The notes: generated by a model from the letters alone, not told the origin. Positions 34,101-42,446 are shown, numbered from the stretch's first letter. The stretch is 49,685 nucleotides of DNA from an uncultured Chromatiaceae bacterium (GCA_946482325.1 CAMLRA010000016.1:1-49685), one strand, 5' to 3'. Translations and numbers: made by a program.

Positions 34101-34189
34101 GCCACCAGACCAAGGCCTAGCCAGACCGCGTGACTAAGCACTTGCAGTGTGAAATGTGGGGTTAAATGGTTTTTTTTCTTCTGTGTCAT
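31115..34189 (-). CDS. TonB-dependent receptor for pectin-derived oligosaccharides
   Basis: This protein has 1024 residues. A signal peptide ends near ALAQQ at residue 37. A TonB-box-like EIEVIEVSGFRGSL follows at about 61-74, then the plug domain with KFPDLNIADSLARVPG and ISLRGLGATFVKTTINGMES. A 22-strand barrel follows, to a C-terminal aromatic residue (VGIRGNF). The length and plug motifs place it among the TonB-Xanth-Caul receptors common in gammaproteobacterial polysaccharide loci. It is coupled by a one-base overlap to the PL10 pectate lyase gene, so pectic oligosaccharides are the probable cargo. Two ACCGGT-centred palindromes lie about 145-170 bp upstream of its start. Confidence 0.92.
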   Translation of the reverse strand: MTQKKKNHLTPHFTLQVLSHAVWLGLGLVAAPALAQQTATATTTSAEASSAQKTDKAKADEIEVIEVSGFRGSLNVALAAKREAVGSKETILAEDLGKFPDLNIADSLARVPGIAIEQDAGEGRQISLRGLGATFVKTTINGMESASAGAATDASGGANKSRAFDFNVFASELFTQIDVNKTAAAELEDGGISGNVNLQTARPFQYQDDKFAYNLNARYNDVASEVTPRASLMFSKNWDNTFGLLLSAAYSEGLVQSEGATTVRWSVNNPSWKTGNAGNKLTAAPVTQLDPKGAYTNANMEGLWIPRIPRYSIFNKQQDRLGLTAAAQYRPHDNLLLNFDLLHAKLDSTMDEFQYSALLRGNVSSKTKIYAENLVVDANNTLVAGTLSGVPIRSEARQDVSTSDFNQATFSGDWQISDALQMTFLAGIGKSDLDIPYQRTFALDANNSTFAYSYDSNIDPVSLIGTKGTAIASGNMHMDMPAFAFAPGQAFGKTYTQAELQALMLNPDLYKVGLVRNRNQQINSENTNFTVNFKYELNDELTLKWGLNQREFTTYNVQYDNGWKVLNTTTNKTSGDAAESLVLGLPAARIAGALYGISLDAAGQHFGKAADVPGHSTLTAGSWLTTDYQKVMAAFSGESFFEAKQRYNATYDIEEKVTGAFVQLDFRYELAGRELRGNIGGRYIDNTNTSGIVNLDHIYADGYTAGRGAGAALAGGHDWRYTESNGKDFLPSLNLAYDLSEELVGRLSLSRAITRPAIADLASAIKVNTPDDKDPTATIEMGAGPTLRPYESDQVDLALEWYFDEEALLALAVFYKDITGLSKGSRQEVLDADQLKNLGIDLGSRDPATVTWDVTQLLNTPAEGVRGAELIYQQPFSFLPAPWNRFGVTSNLTWIDYDRDVADPMTKNVISLLAEETSRLNYNWTLYYEHADFSARLSYNFRERYIKEYLDKYKDEGNWGRGYEDKGQLNISSRYKINDNLSVSFEAINLTNAPTEQWSDVYTARPVEYLLTGRQYLVGIRGNF

Positions 34190-34245
34190 ACCCTGTCGTC
34201 CTTTCTTGTTGATTTATATTGTTTTTTATTTCTACGTCCTGCGAT

Positions 34246-34285
34246 CCCCACTGCTGCGACAGGCAACTGCAGCAGCGGGGTTTTT
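34246..34285 (+). terminator. Plus-strand terminator-like hairpin in the TonB receptor upstream region
   Basis: CCCC-A-CTGCTGC pairs with GCAGCAG-C-GGGG (one mismatch) and is followed by TTTTT on the plus strand, directed away from the receptor gene. On the minus strand it would lie in a long 5' leader, if the promoter is upstream of 34290. Confidence 0.45.
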
Positions 34286-34312
34286 ACTTCTCTGCGGTTT
34301 GTACCGGCTTAG

Positions 34313-34328
34313 CTGTGATTTGTCACAG
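34313..34328. promoter_or_regulatory. Perfect dyad near the TonB receptor promoter
   Basis: CTGTGA-TTTG-TCACAG is perfectly symmetrical. The half-sites resemble CRP sites but the 4-bp spacer is shorter than the usual 6, so another regulator is more likely. Confidence 0.4.
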
Positions 34329-34333
34329 TAAAC

Positions 34334-34347
34334 TGCCACCGGTGGCA
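34334..34347. promoter_or_regulatory. Putative LacI-type operator upstream of the TonB receptor
   Basis: The perfect 14-bp palindrome TGCCACCGGTGGCA is identical to the one upstream of the GH28 gene at 44002-44015. The central CG and symmetric arms are typical of LacI-family operators. Confidence 0.7.
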
Positions 34348-34349
34348 AA

Positions 34350-34359
34350 TTACCGGTAA
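34350..34359. promoter_or_regulatory. Second ACCGGT-centred palindrome next to the operator
   Basis: The perfect palindrome TTACCGGTAA has its centre 14 bp from the centre of the first operator. It may be a second, weaker binding site. Confidence 0.45.
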
Positions 34360-34385
34360 ACTGGCACAGCAATATCTAACAACGG

Positions 34386-36008
34386 CTAGAACAAAAAGTC
34401 CGTCGCCAAAAACGCCGAATCGCGTTGCTGCACCATGTCGCGCACTAAATTAATGCCCGCTTCGTTGCCTTTGGTCGCGACCAAGGTCGGGATCGAAAAC
34501 TGATGCAAAGCGTCCTGCACCGACAAAGTGCCTTCCGCCGAATCTTTGCGGCCGGTAAACGGAAAACTGTCCGGGCTGCGCTGGCACTGGCTGTTGATAT
34601 TAATCCGGCCCACCTGATTGGCGAACATGTCAATTAATGGGCCTATCGCGCGGCCATCGCTGCCGAAAATACTTAATTGCTGGCCGAAGTTGCTGTGAAT
34701 GACATAGTCGATAACCTCCGAAATATCGTCATATGGCACCACCGGCACTAAAGGCCCGAATTGCTCTTCCTGATACAACCGCATCGCAGGCGACACCGGA
34801 TACAGCAGCGCCGGGCGCATCAGACTGCCAGCAAAATCGCCGCCGCCGGGATTAACCACTTGCGCGCCATGTTCGCGAGCATCAGCAATCAAAGCCGCCA
34901 TAGCATCGGTTTTACCCGGCTCCGGCAATGGCGTGATTTGCGCGCCGGCCTGCCAGGGCATCGCCAGTTTTAAGGCGTCGATTTGCGCTGCCAACAGCGG
35001 CAACAAAGCTGCAGCCTGCGCCCTTGGTACAAAAATGATTTTTAACGCGGTACAACGCTGGCCGTTAAAGGCTAAAGCGCCGGCAATGATTTCTTTGGCG
35101 CTGGCGGGAAGGTCCGCGCAAGGCAGCACAATAGCCGGATTTTTCGCATCAAGGCCGAGCACCGCTTTTAACCGGTGCGGTTTGGGATGCAGCCGTTTTA
35201 AATCACTGGCGCCTTTATTGGTGCCGATAAAGGCCAGTACATCAACTTTGCCACTTTGCATCAGCGCACCAACCGTTTCACGGCCCCGACCATAAATCAC
35301 GTTAATAACGCCGGCCGGGAAACAGTCGCGAAAGGCCGTAAGCAAAGGTTCAATCAACAACACGCCGTATTTGGCTGGCTTAAATACCACAGTGTTCCCC
35401 ATCATCAGCGCCGGGATCAGCGTGGTGAAAGTTTCATTCAGCGGATAGTTAAAAGGCCCCATACAAAGCGCCACACCCAGCGGCACCCGGCGGATTTTGC
35501 CGAGCACACCCTGTTCGGTAATAAAATGGCTGTCGGCGCGGTCTTGTTGCTTCAGCGCCTGAATCGTATCGCGAATGTAATCACAAGTCCGGTCAAATTC
35601 TTTGGCGGCGTCCAAGGCGTTTTTACCGATTTCCCACATCAGTAAGCGCACCACTTCGGTCCGTTTTTGCTGCATTGCGGCGAGGAATTGTTCGACATGG
35701 CGGATACGCTCAAACAGCGGCATCGTCGGCCATTCCCCACGGCCCAAATCATAAGCCCGCACCGCTGCGTTAAGCGCCGTCAGTGCTGCAGCGCTGTCCA
35801 GCAGTGGCGTCGCGCCAAGCCGCGTCGGTTCAATGTTGCCACTGGTTTCAGCGCGGATTTGCACCGGACTCAACACTTCCGCCAGTTCGCCGGACCAATG
35901 GCAGAGCTCACCATCAATCAGATAGTGCCGCTGCGCCAGATAAACAGGCGCCGGGAATTCCGCCGCAATTTGCGCGGCGGTCGGGAATAACAAAGCTAAC
36001 TCAGACAT
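34386..36008 (-). CDS. gapN: Aldehyde dehydrogenase, probable NADP-dependent glyceraldehyde-3-phosphate dehydrogenase
   Basis: This 540-residue ALDH-fold protein has the catalytic Cys in FNGQRCTALKIIFV, the cofactor-site segments GPFNYPLNE and FIGTNKGASDLKRL, and a C-terminal QRSPDSFPFTGRKDSAEGTL. These place it in the GapN-like group of non-phosphorylating glyceraldehyde-3-phosphate dehydrogenases. The usual ELGGK motif reads GLDAK (in VLGLDAKNPAIVL), so the standard general-base Glu is missing at that spot. It is last in the galacturonate operon, where oxidising the glyceraldehyde-3-phosphate from Eda directly to 3-phosphoglycerate makes sense. Another aldehyde substrate is possible. Confidence 0.78.
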   Translation of the reverse strand: MSELALLFPTAAQIAAEFPAPVYLAQRHYLIDGELCHWSGELAEVLSPVQIRAETSGNIEPTRLGATPLLDSAAALTALNAAVRAYDLGRGEWPTMPLFERIRHVEQFLAAMQQKRTEVVRLLMWEIGKNALDAAKEFDRTCDYIRDTIQALKQQDRADSHFITEQGVLGKIRRVPLGVALCMGPFNYPLNETFTTLIPALMMGNTVVFKPAKYGVLLIEPLLTAFRDCFPAGVINVIYGRGRETVGALMQSGKVDVLAFIGTNKGASDLKRLHPKPHRLKAVLGLDAKNPAIVLPCADLPASAKEIIAGALAFNGQRCTALKIIFVPRAQAAALLPLLAAQIDALKLAMPWQAGAQITPLPEPGKTDAMAALIADAREHGAQVVNPGGGDFAGSLMRPALLYPVSPAMRLYQEEQFGPLVPVVPYDDISEVIDYVIHSNFGQQLSIFGSDGRAIGPLIDMFANQVGRININSQCQRSPDSFPFTGRKDSAEGTLSVQDALHQFSIPTLVATKGNEAGINLVRDMVQQRDSAFLATDFLF

Positions 36009-36094
36009 ACACAGTTCCTCATATAGTAAAGCGTGTCGTGTCCGTGGTTGAAAATGCTGGTCGCGTTTAGCGCAACTCTTTTTAAATCAGCGCA

Positions 36095-37054
36095 TTACAA
36101 ACTGTAATGCGCCTTAAAAGCGCGGAAATTGTCCATGCTGACAATAGCGCCGGTGTGTTCGACGACAAAACCTGCCAGCGCCGCCGCCAGTTGTGCCGCC
36201 GCTTTAGGTGATTGCCCGGCAAGCCGCGCCGCCAGATAACCGCCGTTAAAAGAATCACCGGCTGCGGTGGTATCCACCACTTTTTTCACTGTCACTGCCG
36301 GCATCACAAACCGCTCGCCGCTGGCCCAGACCACAGCACCGTCTTTGCCGTTTTTCACGATAATTTCGCCAGTGCCAAGCGCTTTGAGCTGGGTGATCAC
36401 ATCGTCACAGCTTTGGGCGTTAAACAGCACCTTATGGTCATCGAGGCCAGGTAACGCGATGTCGGACAGTGCATAAGCGCGCTCAAAAGCGTCGCGGCAT
36501 TGCTGCACACTTTGCCACAGCACCGGACGGTAATTCGGGTCAAAGCCAATCCTGACGCCGGCGGCTTTTAACTGCGCCACCAGGGCAAACAGGTCTTCGC
36601 GATCTGCTTCAGATAAAATCGCCAGGCTAATACCGGAGAAATAAAACCAGTCAGCACTGGTTAACGGGCTGATGTCGTTGCGGGCGCGAAACAGCTGCAG
36701 CGTTTGTTTGGCGGCTGAGCTATCGCGCCAATAGACAAAACTGCGCTCGCCAAAGGCGTCGGTATTGATCATGTACAAACCGGGGCGCGCCGTTTTGCTA
36801 CGCAGCAACAAACTGCTGCCGAGCTTTTCGCTTTCCACCGCGGCCAATAATTTATCGCTGATAAGGTCAGTGCCAATCGCCGAGAAAAAATCGACCTGCA
36901 GCGCCGGATTGACCCGTTTGAGGTAGACCGCGGTGTTAAACACGTCGCCGGCAAAATTCTGGTGGTAGACGTTTTCCACGAGCTGATACAGCTCGACCAT
37001 ACATTCGCCGAAAATCACCACACGTTGTGATTGCTGTTGTTGCGTTGTTGCCAT
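36095..37054 (-). CDS. kdgK: 2-dehydro-3-deoxygluconokinase
   Basis: This is a 319-residue PfkB-family sugar kinase. VVIFGECMVELYQ begins the domain, FAGDVFNTAVYL and WFYFSGISLAIL follow, and the C-terminal DTTAAGDSFNGGYLAARLAG contains the catalytic Asp. KdgK phosphorylates 2-keto-3-deoxygluconate to KDPG with ATP. It stands 13 bp after eda and 86 bp before the ALDH gene, and all three run in the same direction as uxaA and uxaC. The assignment from context and length is firm. Confidence 0.9.
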   Translation of the reverse strand: MATTQQQQSQRVVIFGECMVELYQLVENVYHQNFAGDVFNTAVYLKRVNPALQVDFFSAIGTDLISDKLLAAVESEKLGSSLLLRSKTARPGLYMINTDAFGERSFVYWRDSSAAKQTLQLFRARNDISPLTSADWFYFSGISLAILSEADREDLFALVAQLKAAGVRIGFDPNYRPVLWQSVQQCRDAFERAYALSDIALPGLDDHKVLFNAQSCDDVITQLKALGTGEIIVKNGKDGAVVWASGERFVMPAVTVKKVVDTTAAGDSFNGGYLAARLAGQSPKAAAQLAAALAGFVVEHTGAIVSMDNFRAFKAHYSL

Positions 37055-37067
37055 CAGCAGGCTCCTG

Positions 37068-37739
37068 TCAGGCGGTTTTTTTAAGTAACGGCGCTTGTTT
37101 ATCGGCTAATACATCGGCAGCGATTTGCAGCGACTGTTCGGTCAGCCGGCGAATTGCGTCATAGTCTGCGTTTTGCAGCGCAGCGGCCGGCGTCAGCCAG
37201 CTGCCACCGACGACAAACACGTTCGGCAATGCCAGATAATCCGCCAGATTGTTGATGCCGATGCCACCGGTCGGGCAGAACTGCACTTTGGGCAGAATAG
37301 TGCGCACAGCCGACAGCAGCCCCGGCCCACCACTTAAATGCGCCGGGAAAAACTTCAGCTCGTTTAAGCCCATTTCATGGGCCGCCGCCATTTCAGTCAC
37401 AGTCTGCACGCCGGGCGCTAACGGCAAGCCGGTTGATAACATCGCTTCCAGTAACTTGGTTGTGGCCGCCGGGCTCACCAAAAACTGCGCGCCAGCCCAA
37501 TGGCAGGCCTGTGCCTGTTCGGCATTTAACACAGTGCCGGCACCGACCAGTAAGTCAGGCAACGCGGCGCGAATGGCGGAGATCGCCGCTAAAGCTTTGG
37601 GTGTGCGCAGCACTACTTCGACGGCTTTGACACCACCTTCCTGCATGGCGCGGGCGATGGCGACCGCCTGCTCCGGCTGTTCGGTCTGAATAATAGGCAG
37701 CAACGGGCTGCCGTTTAATAAGGTCGATAAGGCCTTCAT
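37068..37739 (-). CDS. eda: KDPG aldolase (2-dehydro-3-deoxy-phosphogluconate aldolase)
   Basis: This is a 223-residue class I aldolase. Catalytic Glu is in AVEVVLRTPKAL (about residue 41), the Schiff-base Lys in NELKFFPAHLSGG (about 129), and phosphate-binding FCPTGGIGINNL follows. It splits KDPG to pyruvate and glyceraldehyde-3-phosphate, the final step of galacturonate breakdown. Its ATG overlaps the stop of the upstream reductase by 4 bp (ATGA), so translation is coupled. Confidence 0.92.
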   Translation of the reverse strand: MKALSTLLNGSPLLPIIQTEQPEQAVAIARAMQEGGVKAVEVVLRTPKALAAISAIRAALPDLLVGAGTVLNAEQAQACHWAGAQFLVSPAATTKLLEAMLSTGLPLAPGVQTVTEMAAAHEMGLNELKFFPAHLSGGPGLLSAVRTILPKVQFCPTGGIGINNLADYLALPNVFVVGGSWLTPAAALQNADYDAIRRLTEQSLQIAADVLADKQAPLLKKTA

Positions 37740-39250
37740 GCATCAACTCCGGGAATAAACTGCGATAAATCGGCGCTGGCGCCGTTCAGGATTGGGCTCA
37801 GCTGCTGATAGGCCTGCCAAAGCGCAGAGACAAAAGCGGTCTGATTAACCAGCTCTGCAGCAAAAATGCTGTCGAGCGCCAGCCACAGCGGCACGTCAGT
37901 GCGGGCGTCGCCGGTGCACTGCGCGGCGGTGGCCAGTAACAGCGGCGCCAGCGGGTCGACTAATGCCGGTGCCTGCTCGCCAAGCTGCTGCGCTTGCTGG
38001 GCGCGTAAACGGATAAACTGCAGCCAGCTGGCGATGGCCAGCGCCAATAACTGCACCGAGCGCCCGGCGGCTAAGTTGTCGCGGATCACCGGCAACAAGC
38101 GCATTTGTAGTTTTTGCGAGCCGTCCCAGGCGATTTGCGCCAGTAAATGCCGCACGGACGGGTTTTCAAAACGGCGGAAAATATCGGCGCTGTATTGCGC
38201 CAAATCTAAGCCGTCTACTAACGGCACTGATGGCAGAATTTCGTTGTTGACCAATGCCTGCACCAGCTTACTTAGCTGCGGTTGCGCCATCGCATCAAAC
38301 ACCGTTTCTATCTCCAGTAACGAGCCGAGATAAGCCAGCGTCGAATGTGGCGCATTTAATAAGCGTAATTTGGCTTTTTCAAAGGCGGTGACGTCTTTGG
38401 TGAAAATCACCCCAACCTCGCGCCAGGCCGGCTGGTCGGCCGGCAGAATATCTTCCACCACCCACTGACAAAAGGCTTCGCGTTTGACCGGCCAGGCGTC
38501 CTGCACACCCAACCGCGTGGCGACCAGATCACGCAGCGCGTCGTCGGTGGCCGGCGTAATACTGTCGACCATAGAACAAGGGCAAATCAGGTCGGTTAAT
38601 TGCAGTAAAAAGTCGACATCTTTGGCAAACACTGCGGCATTGGCAGCGAAGCTACGTATAGCGGCTTTTAGTTTATGACCGTTGTCGGTCAGATTGTCAC
38701 AGCTCATCAGTGTCAGCATGGGCAACCCTGCCCGATGGCGCAGCCACAGCGCTTGCGTCAGCAAACCGATGGCAGATTTGGCTTGTGATACCGCATCGGG
38801 CAGCTGCAAATCGGCGGCAATGTCGGCATGGTTTAAATCAAGCGCACCGCTGCTGTTCAGGCAATAACCTTTTTCGGTGATGGTCATAGTCACATATTTG
38901 CAGCTGGCTGACGTTAAACGCGCCTGCACTTTGGCGTAATCCAAAGGCGCCACCAACACTTCAGCGATACTGCCAATTAAGGATAACTGCGTGTCTTGTT
39001 CCATCTGCGCTAAAGCATAAAGCCCATCCTGCGGGTTCAACGCTTCGGCGACGTCACGGCTTCGCATCGACACCGCACAAATCCGCCAGTTGCCGCCGGC
39101 TTTGGCCATGGCCGCATCGGTGTAAAACGCCTGATGGCCACGGAAAAATGCGCCCGGGCCCAAATGCACGATACCGATCTCCGGACTTTCGCCGTTTTTT
39201 AAATAAGCCGGTAACAAAGCGCCGGCATTCTTGAGGTTTAACCTATTCAT
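37736..39250 (-). CDS. Mannitol dehydrogenase family oxidoreductase, probable tagaturonate/fructuronate reductase
   Basis: This 504-residue protein belongs to the long-chain mannitol dehydrogenase family: GIVHLGPGAFFRGHQAFYTD at the NAD site, TMTITEKGYCLN, MSCDNLTDNGHKLK, and the C-terminal domain with NAPHSTLAYLG. Overall it is closest in look to UxuB (fructuronate reductase). Because it sits between uxaC and eda, with uxaA (altronate dehydratase) and no uxuA nearby, it should reduce tagaturonate to altronate in this setting. The symbol is left open because UxaB and UxuB belong to the same superfamily. It overlaps both neighbours by 4 bp, so the three are translated as a unit. Confidence 0.82.
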   Translation of the reverse strand: MNRLNLKNAGALLPAYLKNGESPEIGIVHLGPGAFFRGHQAFYTDAAMAKAGGNWRICAVSMRSRDVAEALNPQDGLYALAQMEQDTQLSLIGSIAEVLVAPLDYAKVQARLTSASCKYVTMTITEKGYCLNSSGALDLNHADIAADLQLPDAVSQAKSAIGLLTQALWLRHRAGLPMLTLMSCDNLTDNGHKLKAAIRSFAANAAVFAKDVDFLLQLTDLICPCSMVDSITPATDDALRDLVATRLGVQDAWPVKREAFCQWVVEDILPADQPAWREVGVIFTKDVTAFEKAKLRLLNAPHSTLAYLGSLLEIETVFDAMAQPQLSKLVQALVNNEILPSVPLVDGLDLAQYSADIFRRFENPSVRHLLAQIAWDGSQKLQMRLLPVIRDNLAAGRSVQLLALAIASWLQFIRLRAQQAQQLGEQAPALVDPLAPLLLATAAQCTGDARTDVPLWLALDSIFAAELVNQTAFVSALWQAYQQLSPILNGASADLSQFIPGVDA

Positions 39251-40683
39251 AACTGATACGCCTGTTTTGCTAAGCGGTACGTCAGGTCGTAGGCCAGTTC
39301 ATGGGCTTCGTCTTCGTTTAAGCGGTGTTCAGCCACCAGCTGGGCGAGGAAACGGCAGTCGATGCGCCGTGCCACATCATGCCGCGCCGGAATGGACAAA
39401 AAGGCACGGGTGTCATCGTTAAAACCACAAGTGTTGTAAAAACCAGCAGTTTCAGTCACCTGATGACGGAAGCGCAGCATGCCTTCCGGTGAGTCGTGGA
39501 ACCACCAGGCCGGGCCTAATTTTAATGCCGGGTAATGGCCGGCCAGTGGCGCCAGCTCGCGGGCATATGTGGTTTCGTCCAGCGTAAACAGGATGATGTT
39601 GAGCCGAGCTTCGTTACCGTATTTTTGCAGCAGCGGTTTTAACGCCTGCACATATTCAGTCGGGCTGGGAATATCGGCGCCTTTGTCCGGCCCAAACCGC
39701 TCAAAAATCACCGCATTGTGGTTGCGGTGCGCGCCCGGGTGAATTTGCATCGTCATACCATCTTCGAGGCTCATGCCAGCCATTTCGGTTAACATCTGGC
39801 CGCGGAACAGCTCTGCGTCAGCTGCACTGGCGCCTTTCAGGCAACGGGCAAATAAGGCTTCAGCCTCGGCCAGCGGCAAATCTGCGGTATTAGCAGTCGG
39901 GTGACCGTGGTCTGTTGCTGTAGCGCCATGATCGCGGAAAAACGCCCGGCGAATTCTGAGCGCCTGCAGATAACCTTGCCAGTTGCTGGTATCTTCACCG
40001 GTGATCTCCCCCAGTTTCTGCACGTTCGCGGCAAAATCCGCACGGTCGGCGTCGACCACATCGTCAGGCCGGAACGTGGTGATCACGCGTTTTTCAAAAC
40101 CAGTGCCTTTCAGTTTGGCGTGATGTTTTAAGTCGTTCAGCGCGCCTTCGGTGGTGGCGATCACTTCGATATTAAAGCGGTCTAACAGCGCGCGTGGTTT
40201 AAAGGCTTCGGTCGCAAGGGCGGCGTTGATATGGTCGTAATACAGATCCGCCGTCGCCGGGCTCAGACTTTCGCGCAGGCCAAACACGTCATGGAACACG
40301 GAATCCAGCCACATCCGCGACGGTGTGCCGCGAAACAGATGGTAGTGCGCCGCGAAAATGTGAAAGATTTTGCGGTAGTCAGTTTCCACCGCCACGCCGT
40401 CGCGCCGGCGAATGCCGAGTTGTTCCAGTGTGATGCCCTGGCTGTACAACATGCGGAATACATAGTGATCCGGCAGCAACAGCAGGCTGGTGGCATTGTC
40501 CCAGTTTTGGTTGTCGGCGAACCAACGCGGGTCAGTGTGACCGTGCGGGCTCACAATCGGCAAATCTTTAATCCGCGCATACAAGCGCCGGGCGATATCA
40601 CGCTGCAGCGGATCGGCGGCAAACAGCCGGTCGGGGTGTAAGGCTAAAACTGTGTTCGATGCGGTATTGCTCTGTGCGCTCAT
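39247..40683 (-). CDS. uxaC: Glucuronate/galacturonate isomerase
   Basis: This 478-residue protein is close to the usual 470 of UxaC. The amidohydrolase-like HxH motif appears in IVSPHGHTDPRWFADN. WLDSVFHDVFGLRESL, FRPDDVVDADRADF and QIHPGAHRNHNAVIFERFGP are typical of the family. It isomerises galacturonate to tagaturonate (and glucuronate to fructuronate). It is second in the operon after uxaA with a 74-bp gap, and overlaps the reductase gene by 4 bp. Confidence 0.94.
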   Translation of the reverse strand: MSAQSNTASNTVLALHPDRLFAADPLQRDIARRLYARIKDLPIVSPHGHTDPRWFADNQNWDNATSLLLLPDHYVFRMLYSQGITLEQLGIRRRDGVAVETDYRKIFHIFAAHYHLFRGTPSRMWLDSVFHDVFGLRESLSPATADLYYDHINAALATEAFKPRALLDRFNIEVIATTEGALNDLKHHAKLKGTGFEKRVITTFRPDDVVDADRADFAANVQKLGEITGEDTSNWQGYLQALRIRRAFFRDHGATATDHGHPTANTADLPLAEAEALFARCLKGASAADAELFRGQMLTEMAGMSLEDGMTMQIHPGAHRNHNAVIFERFGPDKGADIPSPTEYVQALKPLLQKYGNEARLNIILFTLDETTYARELAPLAGHYPALKLGPAWWFHDSPEGMLRFRHQVTETAGFYNTCGFNDDTRAFLSIPARHDVARRIDCRFLAQLVAEHRLNEDEAHELAYDLTYRLAKQAYQL

Positions 40684-40757
40684 CTTTGTTCTCTTCGCTG
40701 CTTGCCCGTTTACTCAAGGGCCAATTAATTTCTGCCGTTGCGGCCTTTAAAGTGCTG

Positions 40758-42326
40758 TTAAAGCGTCACGCCGTTTTTCCAGATGGCGATCTCTTTGTTC
40801 TGATAAATCTCATTGCGTGTCCGCTGCCCGGATGCCACAGCAACCAGATAACGGAAAAATTCTTTTGCAAACTCAGTGGGTTGTACACCGGGCCGCAACA
40901 TGGCGCCGGCGTCATAGTCAATCCAGGTCGGTTTGCGCACCGACAAGGCCGTGTTGGAGCTGATTTTGACGGTCGGCACCGGAAAGCCGAGCGGTGTGCC
41001 GCGACCTGTGGTGAATAACAACAAGGTCGCACCAGCGGCGGTTAGAGCGGTAGACGAGACCGCATCATTGCCCGGGCCCTGTAACAAGGTCAGGCCCGGC
41101 ACTTTGGCGCGCTCGCCATAGCCAATCACTTGCTCGACCACAGCGCTGCCGCCTTTTTGAATGGCGCCTAAGGATTTTTCCTCCAGTGTAGTGAGGCCAC
41201 CGGCTTTGTTACCTGGACTGGGGTTTTCATACACCGGCTGGTTATTGGCGATGAAATACTGTTTAAATTCATTGACTAAACTGACAATGTCGCCAAACAC
41301 TTCCTCGGTGCGCGCCCGTGCCATCAGTACTTGTTCAGCGCCAAACATTTCCGGCGTTTCGGTCAGAATCACTTTCGCGCCGGCACTGGCGGCAAGGTCA
41401 GCGATTTGGCCGACCAGCGGATTGGCCGTGAGGCCGGAAAAACCATCTGAGCCACCGCATTTCATGCCAAAGCTGAGTTTGCTGACCGGGCAAGGCTTAC
41501 GCACATCACCGGCCATCAGCTGCAGCAATTCAATCGCGGCCTTCAGACCTTCTTCGTCTTCGTCGGTGACCTGCTGGGCGTTAAAAGCGCGAATACGCGC
41601 CGGGTCCAGATGCTCCAGGCCCATTAACAAAGTCGCCAGCTGATTGTTTTCACAGCCAAGGCCAATAATCAGCACAGCACCGGCATTAGGGTTTTGCGCC
41701 AAACCCGCCAGAACATTGCGGGTATGCGCCAAATCGTCGCCCAGCTGCGAACAACCAAACGGATGGGTATAAGCAAACACGCCGTCGATATTGGCAAGGC
41801 CGGCACTTTCGGCATACTGCTGGGCGGCTTTAGCGATGCGGCTCGCCGCCTGATTGACACAACCGACGGTATTTAAAATCCACAGCTCGTTGCGGGTACC
41901 GACGTCGCCGTTGGCGCGTGGATAACCCATAAATTCGGTCGGTAAATCCGCAGGATAGCTGCCGTTATCGGTCGTTAAACCGCTGTACTGATAAGCCAGC
42001 TCACCATCCAGTGCAGTTTTTAAGTTATGGCTATGGATATGCCCACCGGCCGGCACGTCCTGTGTCAGCACGCCGATGGCATAACCATATTTGACTACGC
42101 TGTCGCCGGCCTTTAAGGCCGTCAGCGCAAATTTGTGACCGGCCGGCACTTCAGCCGGCAAGCGAATGTCGCCACTGGCGGTGCTTAATACCAAACCAGC
42201 GTCGAGCTGCTGCAAGGCGACTGCGACATTGTCGCGCGCATGCACCTGCCACAGCAAAATATCCGGCGTTTGCAGCAGCGGCGCGCTGCAGCTTGCACTT
42301 GCGTTTGGGGTTGCTTCGATTGCCAT
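40758..42326 (-). CDS. uxaA: Altronate dehydratase
   Basis: This is a 522-residue full-length UxaA. An N-terminal SAF-like domain (about 30-110) includes RDNVAVALQQLDAG and QDVPAGGHIHSHNL. The larger iron-binding domain has GYPRANGDVGTRNELWILNT, GCENNQLATLLMGL, KCGGSDGFSGLTANPLVG and TTGRGTPLGFPVPTVK. It dehydrates D-altronate to 2-keto-3-deoxygluconate. As first gene of the minus-strand operon (uxaA-uxaC-reductase-eda-kdgK-ALDH), its 120-bp upstream region should carry the operon promoter. Confidence 0.95.
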   Translation of the reverse strand: MAIEATPNASASCSAPLLQTPDILLWQVHARDNVAVALQQLDAGLVLSTASGDIRLPAEVPAGHKFALTALKAGDSVVKYGYAIGVLTQDVPAGGHIHSHNLKTALDGELAYQYSGLTTDNGSYPADLPTEFMGYPRANGDVGTRNELWILNTVGCVNQAASRIAKAAQQYAESAGLANIDGVFAYTHPFGCSQLGDDLAHTRNVLAGLAQNPNAGAVLIIGLGCENNQLATLLMGLEHLDPARIRAFNAQQVTDEDEEGLKAAIELLQLMAGDVRKPCPVSKLSFGMKCGGSDGFSGLTANPLVGQIADLAASAGAKVILTETPEMFGAEQVLMARARTEEVFGDIVSLVNEFKQYFIANNQPVYENPSPGNKAGGLTTLEEKSLGAIQKGGSAVVEQVIGYGERAKVPGLTLLQGPGNDAVSSTALTAAGATLLLFTTGRGTPLGFPVPTVKISSNTALSVRKPTWIDYDAGAMLRPGVQPTEFAKEFFRYLVAVASGQRTRNEIYQNKEIAIWKNGVTL

Positions 42327-42403
42327 TACATCAGCACCTGTGTGTTTGGTTGATCACTGCGGCTTTGCGGCGACCGGTTCATTCATTTAAATGCATATAT
42401 TGT

Positions 42404-42413
42404 CTATCGGTAG
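42404..42413. promoter_or_regulatory. Weak operator candidate upstream of uxaA
   Basis: CTATCGGTAG is nearly symmetric and is flanked by TTG and CAA. An ACCGGT core also occurs at 42373-42378. Either could bind the regulator that uses the 14-bp palindrome elsewhere, but neither is a full match. Confidence 0.3.
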
Positions 42414-42446
42414 CAAAGGCGCGGTAAAAAATCAGCGCTTCGCCTT

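Noticed and set aside
34314..34327. CRP site at TGTGA-TTTG-TCACA
   Set aside because: The spacer is 4 bp and not the 6 bp needed for CRP. It is kept only as an unassigned dyad.
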